In this document: piece after piece, positions 54,448-63,513 of the stretch | Layout of the letters: every line of letters starts with the position of its first letter | How positions within the stretch are numbered: position 1 is the stretch's first letter | Source: Silvibacterium acidisoli | GTDB lineage: Bacteria; Acidobacteriota; Terriglobia; Terriglobales; Acidobacteriaceae | Length of the DNA stretch: 64,000 nt | Assembly: GCA_022870745.1 (NCBI GenBank) | Contig: CP085323.1 | Span: 1,488,001 to 1,552,000 of the forward strand | Direction of reading: 5' to 3' | Translations under genes and position numbers: made by a program | The notes under the pieces: model-generated | What the model saw: the letters and a program-made list of their open reading frames with translations, nothing else | What the model was told of the DNA's origin: nothing | The model's database searches: none

Positions 54448-54452
54448 ACAAG

Positions 54453-54490
54453 ATGGTCTCGAGCTGGTTGTACAGCTCGAGACCATTTCC
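54453..54490 (+). terminator. Alpha-galactosidase terminator
   Basis: A perfect 13-bp stem (ATGGTCTCGAGCT / AGCTCGAGACCAT) with an 8-base loop and a T/C-rich tail, 5 bases after the stop codon. Confidence 0.75.
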
Positions 54491-54547
54491 TTCCTCTCAA
54501 CACTCCTGAAAACCGGTTCGACAGCTTGGTGCTAGATCCTGAACAAG

Positions 54548-55786
54548 CTATTGCCCGAGCAACTTCAGGTCGATTGCATTTCCCATCGCAGCGTAACCGG
54601 CATCGGCAGGATGCAGGTGATCTCCCGAATCGTTCGCCTTGAGAAAGACCGACGGATTCGCGGGATCCTGCGTGGCCTTTTCAAAGTCGATGAAGCCATC
54701 CGTCTCGTGATTGGTGCGAATCCACTGGTTGAGAGCTGTCCGCATGGCCTCGCCCTGCGGTGTCTGGTAGCCGGCTCCGACGAAGGGTGTCAGTGTGGCG
54801 CAGATCACCTTGATGCCATGCTGGTGCGCCCGCTCCGTCATCTGCTGCATAGCGGCTATCAGCTGATCCGCCGTGATGATGTCGGCTTGCGATCGGGGCG
54901 CATGTGTACCTCCGCCGATGTCGTTGATGCCTTCGAGAATGATGACGTACTTCACACCCGCCTGGGCTATGACATCGCGGTCAAAGCGCGCCAGTGCATT
55001 CACCCCGGCGCCATCCGTCAGAATGCGATTGCCGCCGATTCCCTCATTCAGCACTCCCAGCGGCTGACTGCTGTTGTTGCCGAGCAATCGTTGCGCCAGC
55101 ACATCCGGCCAGCGAGCGTTCTTATCCGGCGTGCTCGCAGCGCCATCGGTAATGCTGTCGCCAAAGGTTACGACCGTCCCGGCGTTGGTGTTCGCCGCGA
55201 CCTGCACGCCTTTCAGAAAATACCAGGAGCGAGCCATCTGCGGCTGGTTCAGGGTCGCCGCGGTAACGGCGTTTCCAGCAACGATGTAATTTGTTTGATC
55301 AGCAAACCAGTGAAGCGTTCCCCGGCTGATTGCCTGCGCCGGAACAAAGATGCTCACGGCGAGGCTAGAGAGCTGCGGAAGATTCATCGCCACAGGATCG
55401 CTGATCATCATCGCGCCGGCCGGGATGGTCACAGAAGGCCTGCCTGCAAACGTCAGGCCATGCGATGCAGCTGGATCCACCGCTCCGCCGGTGCCGGCCG
55501 GCGCCACGGATGCTGCACCGATCGTGAGAGGTTCGCTGCCGAACTCATTCGTCAGAACAACCCGGATCTTTGAACCGCCGAGAGAGACATGCACAATCTC
55601 CCGATAGGTGGTGTCTGCGGCCCCAAAGGAACCATCGTTGCCCCTTGCCGCTACAGGTGCGGTGGCCCAGGTTCCAACCCAGTGATCCGTGTCAGGCGGT
55701 GTAGCCGCCGAGGCAGCTACAGCAAAGAGCAGCACTGCCCAAGAGCAGCAGGAGAGAAGCACACGTCCGGCAGTTCCTCGATTCAC
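54548..55786 (-). CDS. Secreted SGNH/GDSL hydrolase
   Basis: The start is GTG 55786, preceded by GAGG at 5 bases and followed by a clean signal peptide (VLLSCCSWAVLLFAVAASAA); upstream ATGs lack both. The 412-residue product has all SGNH blocks: VTFGDSITDG (Ser), NEGIGGNRIL (Gly), ILEGINDIGG (Asn) and SGDHLHPADAGY (Asp/His). A beta-rich N-terminal half (about 40-200) is typical of secreted relatives. It should be an esterase, perhaps on acetylated polysaccharide, which would fit the alpha-galactosidase next door. Confidence 0.92.
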   Translation of the reverse strand: MNRGTAGRVLLSCCSWAVLLFAVAASAATPPDTDHWVGTWATAPVAARGNDGSFGAADTTYREIVHVSLGGSKIRVVLTNEFGSEPLTIGAASVAPAGTGGAVDPAASHGLTFAGRPSVTIPAGAMMISDPVAMNLPQLSSLAVSIFVPAQAISRGTLHWFADQTNYIVAGNAVTAATLNQPQMARSWYFLKGVQVAANTNAGTVVTFGDSITDGAASTPDKNARWPDVLAQRLLGNNSSQPLGVLNEGIGGNRILTDGAGVNALARFDRDVIAQAGVKYVIILEGINDIGGGTHAPRSQADIITADQLIAAMQQMTERAHQHGIKVICATLTPFVGAGYQTPQGEAMRTALNQWIRTNHETDGFIDFEKATQDPANPSVFLKANDSGDHLHPADAGYAAMGNAIDLKLLGQ

Positions 55787-55952
55787 GATGTCCTCGTCTT
55801 CATTCATGAATTTGAGGAACATCGGAGTTCGATTTCCCCACAGAATCGCTAACTATAAGATCTGCCGCGATACGAGTCAACGAGACGCGGGACATCGATC
55901 TCACTCTTCGCTCGAAGATCGCTATATCGCTTTGTTTATCGCGGAAAAAAAG

Positions 55953-56294
55953 TGGTGGCCAGAGACGGGATCGAACCGCCGACGCTGAAAGGCCCTTTCA
56001 GGGCCGCGGGCTGGCACTGAGCTTCGCTAGAAGAGCGCGGCATCGCTTTATTTGTCGCGGAAAAAGTGGTGGCCAGAGACGGGATCGAACCGCCGACGCT
56101 GAAAGGCCTTTTCAGGGCCGCGGGCTGGCACTGAGCTTCGCTAGAAGAGCGCGGCATCGCTTTATTTGTCGCGGAAAAAGTGGTGGCCAGAGACGGGATC
56201 GAACCGCCGACGCTGAAAGGCCTTTTCAGGGCCGCGGGCTGGCACTGAGCTTCGCTAGAAGAGCGCGGCATCGCTTTATTTGTCGCGGAAAAAG
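55953..56294 (-). repeat. Three tandem 114-bp tRNA-Phe-derived units
   Basis: Downstream of the intact tRNA-Phe (in its transcription direction), three units start at exactly 114-base steps (CCA ends at 56181, 56067 and 55953). Each keeps the T-arm, CCA end and the CTGAAAA anticodon loop with most of its stem. The acceptor 5' strand and D-stem are destroyed, and four extra bases enter after the anticodon stem, making a near-palindrome CTGAAAGGCCTTTTCAG. Units are almost identical; the outermost has a few substitutions, and a worn partial copy extends left to about 55900. They are pseudo-tRNAs or processed RNA units, not functional tRNAs. Confidence 0.9.
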
Positions 56295-56369
56295 TGGTGG
56301 CCAGAGACGGGATCGAACCGCCGACGCCGGCCTTTTCAGGGCCGCGCTCTACCACTGAGCTATCTGGCC
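56295..56369 (-). tRNA. tRNA-Phe (GAA)
   Basis: On the minus strand it begins GGCCAGATAGCTCAG and ends TCTGGCCACCA, with CCA encoded. The 7-bp acceptor stem (GGCCAGA/TCTGGCC), D-arm (GCTC/GAGC), anticodon stem (CGGCC/GGCCG) and T-arm around TTCGATC all pair. The anticodon loop CTGAAAA gives GAA, phenylalanine. A TATACT -10-like element lies about 100 bases upstream. Confidence 0.95.
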
Positions 56370-56603
56370 TTGGGGTGTCCAAGGGCGATCTGGGACGATC
56401 GCGCGGGCAGGTCTTGAGGGTGGTACGCCGGGACGGGAATCACCAGCAACTTCTCTTCAAACTACCTGAGTCAGTATAGCAAAGAACGGCGCTTGCGGGG
56501 CGATCCCACTCCTTACCTTTTGCAATCGTTCCCGGCGCTGTATTTTGCTCTCAATGACATACACTGAGTGACATCGTTTTAAGGATGCACCAAGGACGCA
56601 ACC

Positions 56604-58202
56604 ATGACGCGCTTCTCTCGCTACAGGTCTGCCCTCATCGCCTCTGCCGCATTGATGCTTTCACTGCTGCCGATCCAGCTTTTCGCCGAGTCTCGATCTG
56701 CGGCGAAAACGGCCCATGTTGCGGCCCCTGCTACATCCAGTGCAGAAGCGCGCACCGAGCGCGCCTTTCAGGACGCCCGCCGGCAAGGGCCGCTGGCGCT
56801 GCGAGCCTTCCTCTACCAGATGCCCAAGGGTGGCGATCTGCATAGCCATCTCACCGGCGCGATCTATGCCGAATCATGGATTCGCGCAGCCGGCGAAGAT
56901 CATCTCTGCGTCGACGTCAAGAAGCTGGATTTCGTGAAGCCCCGCTCGGAACATGGCGACTGTCACGAAGGACAGATATCGGCCAGCGCGCTCCCCACGG
57001 ATCAGCATCTATATGACGCGTTGGTGGACGCCTTCTCCATGCGCACCTTTGTGCCCCGGTCCGCTGACTCAGGCCACGATCACTTCTTCGACACCTTCGG
57101 GCAATTCGACGGTACAGACAAGAACCACGTTGGAGAATGGATCGACGAAGTCGCTACCCGCGCCGCCGCGCAGAATGAGCAATATCTCGAGCTCATGCAC
57201 ACGCCGGACTTCCGCGATGCCGCTGCCCTCGCTGCCAAGGTCGGCTACAATCCCGACTTCCCTGCTTATCGCCAGAAGCTGCTCGACTCCGGTCTGCGCA
57301 ACCTCGTCCCGACGATCATTGCCAGCATGGATCAGGCCGAGGACGTTCGCAAGCAGCGCGAGCACTGCGGATTGCCCGACGCGCAGCCTGCCTGCTCCGT
57401 CAAAGTCCGCTACATCTACCAGGTTCTGCGCGCCAAGTCTCCGGAGATTGTCTTTGCCCAGGTACTTCTCGGCTTTGAAACAGCAGCAGCCGATCCCCGA
57501 TTTGTAGGCATGAATTTCGTGCAGCCTGAAGACAACTACGTTGCCATGCACGACTACCGCCTGCACATGCAGATGCTCGACGCACTGCACAACTTCTATC
57601 CCCAGGTTCATATCAGCCTGCATGCCGGGGAGCTCGCGCCGGGCATGGTTCCTCCCGACGGTCTGCGCTTCCATATCCGCTTAGCTGTTGAGCAAGGTCA
57701 GGCCGAGCGCATCGGCCACGGCGTGGACATTATGTATGAGGATCATCCCTACGACCTGCTTAAGGAAATGGCGGCCAAGCACGTAATGGTGGAAATCAAT
57801 CTAACCAGTAACGACGTCATCCTGAACGTAAAGGGTGATGAGCATCCGCTGCCCTTTTATCTGAAATACGGGGTTCCCGTAGCTTTATCGACGGACGATG
57901 AAGGTGTTTCCCGGATTGACCTCACCCATGAATTTGTCCGCGCCGCCACGACCTACAACCTCGGCTACACAGACCTGAAAAAGATGGTGCGAACCAGCAT
58001 CGAGCATAGTTTCCTGCCCGGCGCGAGCCTGTGGCAGACCTCGAATCCAGAAAGCTTCGATCACCCGGTTGCCGTATGTGCCATGCAGCTGGGGAGCGAA
58101 ACGCCGGCAGGCCCCTGTGCCGAACTGGTCTCCGGAAGCGAAAAAGCGCAGCAACAATGGGAACTTGAACACAGAATTCATGTGTTTGAGGCAAGCTTTT
58201 GA
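56604..58202 (+). CDS. Secreted ADA2/ADGF-type adenosine deaminase
   Basis: A 532-residue amidohydrolase with a signal peptide (LIASAALMLSLLPIQLFA), so it acts outside the cytoplasm, unlike the add gene at 11929. Motifs are MPKGGDLHSHLTGA (His80, His82), HISLHAGE, ERIGHGVDI and VALSTDDEGVSR. The long spacing before the second motif matches the growth-factor (ADA2/CECR1) branch. It would deaminate external adenosine. AAGGA lies 8 bases before the ATG. The glycosyltransferase starts 3 bases after its stop. Confidence 0.9.
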   Translation: MTRFSRYRSALIASAALMLSLLPIQLFAESRSAAKTAHVAAPATSSAEARTERAFQDARRQGPLALRAFLYQMPKGGDLHSHLTGAIYAESWIRAAGEDHLCVDVKKLDFVKPRSEHGDCHEGQISASALPTDQHLYDALVDAFSMRTFVPRSADSGHDHFFDTFGQFDGTDKNHVGEWIDEVATRAAAQNEQYLELMHTPDFRDAAALAAKVGYNPDFPAYRQKLLDSGLRNLVPTIIASMDQAEDVRKQREHCGLPDAQPACSVKVRYIYQVLRAKSPEIVFAQVLLGFETAAADPRFVGMNFVQPEDNYVAMHDYRLHMQMLDALHNFYPQVHISLHAGELAPGMVPPDGLRFHIRLAVEQGQAERIGHGVDIMYEDHPYDLLKEMAAKHVMVEINLTSNDVILNVKGDEHPLPFYLKYGVPVALSTDDEGVSRIDLTHEFVRAATTYNLGYTDLKKMVRTSIEHSFLPGASLWQTSNPESFDHPVAVCAMQLGSETPAGPCAELVSGSEKAQQQWELEHRIHVFEASF

Positions 58203-58205
58203 CAG

Positions 58206-59486
58206 ATGCGTATCGTTTTTTCGACCTTTGGGACCTTCGGTGACGTAAATCCGCTGATTGCCTTGGCGCTGGAGCTTAAGAGACGTGGCCATGTTCCCGT
58301 CCTCGCTGCGCCAGCCATGTTTGGCGAAAAGGTTACTCCGCTCGGCATTGAGTTTGTGGCAGTGCGTCCGAACCAGGACCCCAACGACAAGCGCATGGTC
58401 GAGATGATCTGGGACATAAAGAAAGGAACGGAGCGCGGTCTTCGCGAATTTCTTTTCCCAGCCATCCGCGATAGCTATGACGACCTGCTCGCTGCCGTAA
58501 CCGACCAGGGAGGCGCCGACCTGCTTGTGACGGGAGAGCTGGCTTACGCCGGCCCCATCGTCGCCGAAAAAACCGGCATCCCCTGGGCCTCCTACGTTCT
58601 GGCGCCGCTCTCGTTTTTCTCCGGATACGACCCGCCGGTGCTGCCTCCATATCCGACGCTGGCCAAGGTCCAATCACTGGTTCCAGGCATCGGCCATCTC
58701 GTGCCCCGCTTTGCACGGCTGGTTACGCAACACTGGCCGAAGCCGATCTATGACCTGCGTCGCGAACTCGGCTTGCCTCGGGGCGAAAATCCGATCTTCG
58801 ACGCCAAGCACTCCAAGCGGCTTGTGCTTGCGCTGTTTTCGCATGTATTGGGCGATCCGCAACCGGACTGGCCGGCCAGCACGCTGATCTCGGGATTCGC
58901 TTTTTATGACGGCGATGCTGGCAAAACTGATCTGAGTCCCGGACTGCAGGCTTTTCTGGATGCCGGCGCTCCTCCGCTGGTCTTTACACTCGGCTCTGCG
59001 GCCGTCATGGCTGCCGGAAACTTCTACGAAGAGAGCGCGCTGGCTGCGGAAAGGCTGGGCGAACGGGCGGTGCTGCTGGTAGGAAACGATCCCCGGAACC
59101 GGCCCACAGTATCTCTTTCCGACAGGATCTGGATTGAACCCTACGCGCCGTTCTCGCGCATCTTTCCCCGCGCATCGGCGATCGTTCACCAGGGCGGAGT
59201 GGGCACGACTGCGCAGGCGCTTCGAGCAGGGCGCCCCATGCTGGTCATGCCATACAGTCACGACCAGCCTGATAACGCACGGAGGGTTCGGCACCTCGGA
59301 GTGGCCAAGGCGATTGCGCGCAAGGATTACCGCGCCGAGACGGCAGCGGTAAGAATCCGTCAATTGCTCGACGAACGCAGCTATGCGGAACGCGCAGAAC
59401 AGGTAGCGCGCCGCGTCCAGATGGAGGACGGCGTCAAAACGGCATGCGATGCCCTGGAAAAAGCCGCGATCCGTTCAGCCCGCTGA
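58206..59486 (+). CDS. UGT/MGT-type glycosyltransferase (GT1)
   Basis: A 426-residue GT-B enzyme. The N-terminal opening FSTFGTFGDVNPLIALALEL and the C-terminal donor-site region VHQGGVGTTAQALRAGRPML with PYSHDQPDNARR place it in GT1, which transfers sugars to lipids, sterols or small aglycones. It is coupled to the ADA2 gene by a 3-base gap, but no functional link is evident. A terminator follows. Confidence 0.92.
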   Translation: MRIVFSTFGTFGDVNPLIALALELKRRGHVPVLAAPAMFGEKVTPLGIEFVAVRPNQDPNDKRMVEMIWDIKKGTERGLREFLFPAIRDSYDDLLAAVTDQGGADLLVTGELAYAGPIVAEKTGIPWASYVLAPLSFFSGYDPPVLPPYPTLAKVQSLVPGIGHLVPRFARLVTQHWPKPIYDLRRELGLPRGENPIFDAKHSKRLVLALFSHVLGDPQPDWPASTLISGFAFYDGDAGKTDLSPGLQAFLDAGAPPLVFTLGSAAVMAAGNFYEESALAAERLGERAVLLVGNDPRNRPTVSLSDRIWIEPYAPFSRIFPRASAIVHQGGVGTTAQALRAGRPMLVMPYSHDQPDNARRVRHLGVAKAIARKDYRAETAAVRIRQLLDERSYAERAEQVARRVQMEDGVKTACDALEKAAIRSAR

Positions 59487-59518
59487 GTAGCAGGACAAAA
59501 GTTTGGCTTCGAGTACAG

Positions 59519-59544
59519 AAAGGCGAGCCGGGGCTCGCCTTTCC
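59519..59544 (+). terminator. Terminator after the glycosyltransferase
   Basis: An 11-bp stem (AAAGGCGAGCC / GGCTCGCCTTT) with a very short loop lies about 30 bases after the stop codon. It may also end the cold-shock gene on the other strand, which stops at 59583. Confidence 0.8.
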
Positions 59545-59582
59545 GCTCGGTCTTGCTACCGTTTTAATACTGTCTGCGTCAA

Positions 59583-59783
59583 TTAGAGAGGCTGGACATC
59601 CGATGCTTGCCAGCCTTTCGGCCCCTTAACGACGTTGAACTGCACGGCCTGACCTTCTTGCAGACTCTTAAAGCCATTGGAGTTAATGGCAGAGTAGTGC
59701 ACGAAGACATCCTCGCCATTCTGGCGGGAGATGAAGCCGAAGCCCTTGGCGTCGTTAAACCACTTCACGGTACCTTGTTCCAT
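59583..59783 (-). CDS. Cold shock domain protein
   Basis: A 66-residue OB-fold protein starting at ATG 59783 with AGGAATAAG upstream. RNP1 (KGFGFISRQ) and RNP2 (VFVHYSAI) are intact; the opening is [17 protein letters not shown]. It binds single-stranded RNA or DNA and acts as an RNA chaperone. An untranslated leader of up to about 100 bases is typical of the family and is possible here. Confidence 0.96.
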   Translation of the reverse strand: MEQGTVKWFNDAKGFGFISRQNGEDVFVHYSAINSNGFKSLQEGQAVQFNVVKGPKGWQASDVQPL

Positions 59784-60111
59784 CTGATGCTTATTCCTAG
59801 ATTGAATTGCGCTGGAGTGAATCGGAGCCAAACTTGCACAATCTCGCGATCAAGCAGGACTGCATTAACCCGGATTAGTTCTAACGCGTGGACAGTTTAG
59901 CAGACTTTACAAGAGCTGCGACAAAACTTTGACGCCTGCGACAGATCGGCAAAGCTGCGCCCATTTGTCCTTTAATACCGATGCGGGCGGCCTCGCGCAT
60001 ATTCCCGATACATATAAATGTCCGGACGATAACGGTCTCGCATCCCCCCTCTATGAGTTTTTCCAGCTCCCTGTGGATGGCGGCTCGGCTCTCTGGTATA
60101 CCGGGAAGAGA
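59784..60111. other. Intergenic region between cold-shock gene and galK
   Basis: About 330 bases holding the leader of the cold-shock gene on one strand and the galK upstream region on the other. An open frame reaches back to 59929 in the galK frame, but its residues do not look like a galactokinase extension. Nothing else is seen. Confidence 0.5.
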
Positions 60112-61272
60112 ATGCAGACCGAGATGCTGAAACAAATCCAGGAAACCCATAGAGCGAAGTTTTCCGATAACCCTGCTGTCTTTTCCGCGCCGGGACGAGT
60201 CAACCTGATCGGCGAGCACACGGATTACGCGGGCGGTTTCGTAATGCCTGCCGCCATTAACTTTCAGACGCTGGCAGCGATCAGCCCCCGCGCCGACGGC
60301 CAGATCGCCATTTACTCGAAGAATTTCGACGAGCTTCTCACCTACCCTCTCGATGCGATTCCGGCAAAGGCCTCTCACCGCTGGGTCGACTATCCGCTCG
60401 GAGTGCTCACGGTTCTGCGCCAGCAGGGGATCGAAATTCCTGCATTCAACCTGACGCTCGACGGCAATGTGCCCCTTGGCGCGGGGCTCAGCTCGTCTGC
60501 ATCGATCGAAGTCGCCACCATGGCGGCGATGCTCAGCCTGACCGCGACCAAGCTGCCTCTTCCGAAGATCGCGCTGCTCAGCCAGAGCGCCGAGAACAAC
60601 TATGTCGGCGCCTCGTGCGGAATTATGGACCAGTTCATCTCCTGTTGCGGCGAAGAGGATCACGCCCTGCTGCTGGACTGCCGCTCCCTTGAATACCAGA
60701 TGGCTCCGATCCCTTCGGACATAAGCCTGGTTATTGCCAACACCATGGTGAAGCACTCCCATGCGGGCGGCGAATACAACCAGCGCCGCGCCGAGGTGGA
60801 AGAAGGCGCGCGGATCCTCGCTACTCATCGGCCGGAAATCAAGCTGCTGCGCGACGCGACCATGGATGATCTCGAGAAGTGGGGCTCGACCATGCCTGAA
60901 GGCGTACTCAAGCGCAGCCGTCACGTTATCTCGGAAAATCTGAGAACCGTCGCCGCGGCCAAAGCTCTTGAGGCTGGAGATCTGGAAACACTCGGACGCC
61001 TGATGTACGAGGCTCACGCCAGCTACCGCGACGACTTCGAGGCCAGTTGCCGCGAAGCCGACATCATGGTGGAGTTTGCCTCGAAGGAACCTGCCTGCAT
61101 CGGCGCCCGCCTCACGGGCGGCGGCTTTGGCGGCTGCACCATCAACCTGGTCAAAGCGGCAGAGGCCAAGGGTTTCACCGAGCGACTGAAGGAGTACTAC
61201 CATACAGCGACCGGGATCTCAGCCGAGATTTACCTGTGCCGCGCCTCTTCGGGAGTTCACCAGGTCATTTGA
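60112..61272 (+). CDS. galK: Galactokinase
   Basis: GalK phosphorylates galactose with ATP, the first Leloir step. Starting at ATG 60112 (GGGAAGAG upstream) gives 386 residues, the normal length. GHMP motifs are all there: APGRVNLIGEHTDYAGGF, VPLGAGLSSSASIEVA, GIMDQFISCCG and the C-terminal TGGGFGGCTI. No galT, galE or galM is within the window. The alpha-galactosidase 6 kb upstream could supply galactose. Confidence 0.96.
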   Translation: MQTEMLKQIQETHRAKFSDNPAVFSAPGRVNLIGEHTDYAGGFVMPAAINFQTLAAISPRADGQIAIYSKNFDELLTYPLDAIPAKASHRWVDYPLGVLTVLRQQGIEIPAFNLTLDGNVPLGAGLSSSASIEVATMAAMLSLTATKLPLPKIALLSQSAENNYVGASCGIMDQFISCCGEEDHALLLDCRSLEYQMAPIPSDISLVIANTMVKHSHAGGEYNQRRAEVEEGARILATHRPEIKLLRDATMDDLEKWGSTMPEGVLKRSRHVISENLRTVAAAKALEAGDLETLGRLMYEAHASYRDDFEASCREADIMVEFASKEPACIGARLTGGGFGGCTINLVKAAEAKGFTERLKEYYHTATGISAEIYLCRASSGVHQVI

Positions 61273-61288
61273 TGGGATCACAGTATTT

Positions 61289-61332
61289 ATCTGTGAAGCG
61301 CTCTAACCGTGGATGCGCTTCACAGATTTTCA
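61289..61332 (+). terminator. galK terminator
   Basis: A 13-bp stem (ATCTGTGAAGCGC / GCGCTTCACAGAT) with a 13-base loop, followed by TTTCATTCTTT. Confidence 0.88.
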
Positions 61333-61569
61333 TTCTTTCCGGCATCGGCCCATTGCTAGAATAACGACACCGGAGCCCTTAAAAACGAGTGTGACAGACA
61401 GCACTGGCCGCTTCGGCGCAGTACGTTGAGGCATTTCCGGCGCCTTTCCCGTTTGAACGCTTTACTCTTGCGCGGGCCAGGTCCGGAGTCGCCCCCCTGA
61501 TTTGATCTGAGCTTCAGCAACCGTTCTGCACAGAAACATTGATGGGATTTTTTGGGAGATTGTAAAAAA

Positions 61570-63339
61570 ATGAGCTTAGCCACCTGGCCACAGCCTATTT
61601 CCCCGCAGCCTGCGGGGAGCCACAACATCGTTGCATACTTTTCCATGGAAATCGCGGTTACTCCGGAGATGCCGACCTATAGCGGAGGCCTTGGAGTGCT
61701 CGCCGGGGATACATTGCGCGCCGCCGCCGATATGGGCCTGCGTCTCGCCGCCGTTACCCTTGCGCATCGCAAAGGCTATTTCCAGCAGCATCTGACCGAT
61801 GCCGGCGTGCAGTCGGAAACCACCCAGCCCTGGAGCCCGGAGAAGGTGCTCTTTGGTGAAGACCCGATCATCTCCATCACCATCGAAGACCGGCCGGTTG
61901 CGATTCGCACCTGGCGCTATGACATGGAAGGCGTCACCGGCCACATTATTCCGATCTATTTCCTCGATACCAATCTGGAGCAGAACGATCCCCGCGACCG
62001 CGTTCTGACCGACTCTCTCTATGGCGGCAACGGCGATTACCGCCTGCGCCAGGAGGCCGTTCTCGGCATGGGCGGAGCGCGCATCCTCGAAGCGCTCGAT
62101 TACCAGCCGCTCGTCTATCACATGAACGAAGGCCATGCCGCCCTGCTTACCATTGCCCTGCTCAAGCAGCAGATCTTCGGCGAGCCCCTCGAAAGCGCCG
62201 GCCCCGCGGACATTGAAGCCATCCGGCAAAAGTGTGTTTTCACGACGCATACGCCAGTTCCGGCCGGTCACGACCGTTTCTCCGCTGAGCAATCGCAACG
62301 CATTCTCGGCGCAGAGCGCACTGCGCTGCTCGAACGCATCGGTGCCTTCCACGAAGGCCTGCTCAACATGACCTATGTCGCGCTTCGCTTTTCGCGTTTT
62401 GTAAACGGCGTGGCAATGCAGCACGGCAAGGTCTCGCGCGAAATGTTCCCGGAATACTCGATCGAGGCGATCACCAACGGTGTGCACGCCGGAACCTGGA
62501 CCGCACCCGCCGTGCAGGAGGTCTTCGATCGTCACCTGCCGCACTGGCGCCAGGACAATCTTGCACTGCGTTACGCCATCGACATCCCTGAGTCTGAAAT
62601 CGCCGAGGCTCATGCCGAGTCGAAAAAGGCGCTCCTTACAGCCGTTAAGGAGCGGACGGGCGTGGAACTGCGTCCGGATATCTTCACGATCGGCTTCGCC
62701 CGCCGCGCCGCAACCTACAAGCGCAGCACCCTGCTCTTTGACGATCCCGAACGCCTCGTCAAGATGGCCAGGGACTTCGGCGGCCTCCAGATCGCGTACG
62801 CGGGCAAGGCTCACCCTGCCGACGAGCCCGGTAAGGCAATGATCAGGAAGGTGATCGAACTCTCGCACGAGCTGAGTTCAGACCTGCTGAAGATTGTTTA
62901 CCTGGAGAATTACGAGTGGAACCTCGGCGCTTTGCTTACCGGCGGAGTCGATGTCTGGCTCAATACTCCGAAGAGGCCCTATGAAGCCTCCGGCACCAGC
63001 GGCATGAAAGCGGCTCTGAATGGAGTTCCCAGTCTCAGCATCCTCGATGGCTGGTGGATTGAAGGCTGGATCGAGGGTGTGACCGGCTGGGCCATCGAAG
63101 ATATGGAGACCGAATCCGAGGAAGCCAACTCTCTCTACGAGCACCTTGAGCAGGTCGTTCTGCCGCTCTACTATCAACAGCCCGACCAGTGGAGGCGGAT
63201 CATGCGCTCGACGATCGCGCTGAATGGCTCCTACTTCAACACGCAGCGGATGCTGGAGCAGTATGTGCAGAACTCCTACTTCCCCGAGATCGCAGTGCCC
63301 CGGGCAATTTCCGTCCCCGAACCCGTCCTCGCCCGCTAG
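61570..63339 (+). CDS. glgP: Alpha-glucan phosphorylase, short GT35 type
   Basis: A 589-residue glycogen/maltodextrin phosphorylase, which releases glucose 1-phosphate. The start is ATG 61570; GGGAG lies 11 bases upstream and an in-frame TTG at 61552 is less likely. The short form lacks the long N-terminal regulatory part of the E. coli enzyme and begins VAYFSMEIAVTPEMPTYSGGLGVLAGD. The PLP lysine is Lys480 in GTSGMKAALNG. It follows galK with a terminator between, so it has its own promoter. Confidence 0.94.
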   Translation: MSLATWPQPISPQPAGSHNIVAYFSMEIAVTPEMPTYSGGLGVLAGDTLRAAADMGLRLAAVTLAHRKGYFQQHLTDAGVQSETTQPWSPEKVLFGEDPIISITIEDRPVAIRTWRYDMEGVTGHIIPIYFLDTNLEQNDPRDRVLTDSLYGGNGDYRLRQEAVLGMGGARILEALDYQPLVYHMNEGHAALLTIALLKQQIFGEPLESAGPADIEAIRQKCVFTTHTPVPAGHDRFSAEQSQRILGAERTALLERIGAFHEGLLNMTYVALRFSRFVNGVAMQHGKVSREMFPEYSIEAITNGVHAGTWTAPAVQEVFDRHLPHWRQDNLALRYAIDIPESEIAEAHAESKKALLTAVKERTGVELRPDIFTIGFARRAATYKRSTLLFDDPERLVKMARDFGGLQIAYAGKAHPADEPGKAMIRKVIELSHELSSDLLKIVYLENYEWNLGALLTGGVDVWLNTPKRPYEASGTSGMKAALNGVPSLSILDGWWIEGWIEGVTGWAIEDMETESEEANSLYEHLEQVVLPLYYQQPDQWRRIMRSTIALNGSYFNTQRMLEQYVQNSYFPEIAVPRAISVPEPVLAR

Positions 63340-63351
63340 ATCACACAAAAG

Positions 63352-63370
63352 TGTCATGAAATCAATGACA
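63352..63370. promoter_or_regulatory. TGTCAT-N7-ATGACA palindrome
   Basis: Perfect 6-bp arms (TGTCAT/ATGACA) around GAAATCA, in the gap between glgP and the HAD gene. It has the size of a dimeric regulator site. Similar TGTCAT words occur before acnA and vapB. Confidence 0.35.
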
Positions 63371-63375
63371 TGAGT

Positions 63376-63409
63376 AGCGCCACTGCCATACATTCGCAGC
63401 AGTGGCGCT
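63376..63409 (+). terminator. Hairpin downstream of glgP
   Basis: A perfect 11-bp stem (AGCGCCACTGC / GCAGTGGCGCT) with a 12-base loop. There is no T-run, so it may be a terminator or a leader structure of the following gene. Confidence 0.5.
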
Positions 63410-63513
63410 GCTATACTTAGGCAGGACGCTAACCGACCGCTGCATGGCATTCTGACTGGTCCGTTCCCCACATCCGCGTTCTGCGTCATACGAAAGCACA
63501 GGGAGAAACACTG

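Noticed and set aside
55953-56294. CRISPR array or tandem tRNA operon
   Set aside because: Whole 114-base units are repeated with no variable spacers, and the acceptor and D stems cannot form, so they are neither CRISPR repeats nor functional tRNAs.
55936-56382. 148-residue open frame with four 38-residue repeats
   Set aside because: It is the translation of the tRNA-Phe repeat units; the repeats are explained by the RNA-type sequence and there is no ribosome site.
59929-60111. N-terminal extension of galactokinase
   Set aside because: It would add 61 residues not found in GalK; 60112 has a ribosome-site-like sequence and gives the normal length.
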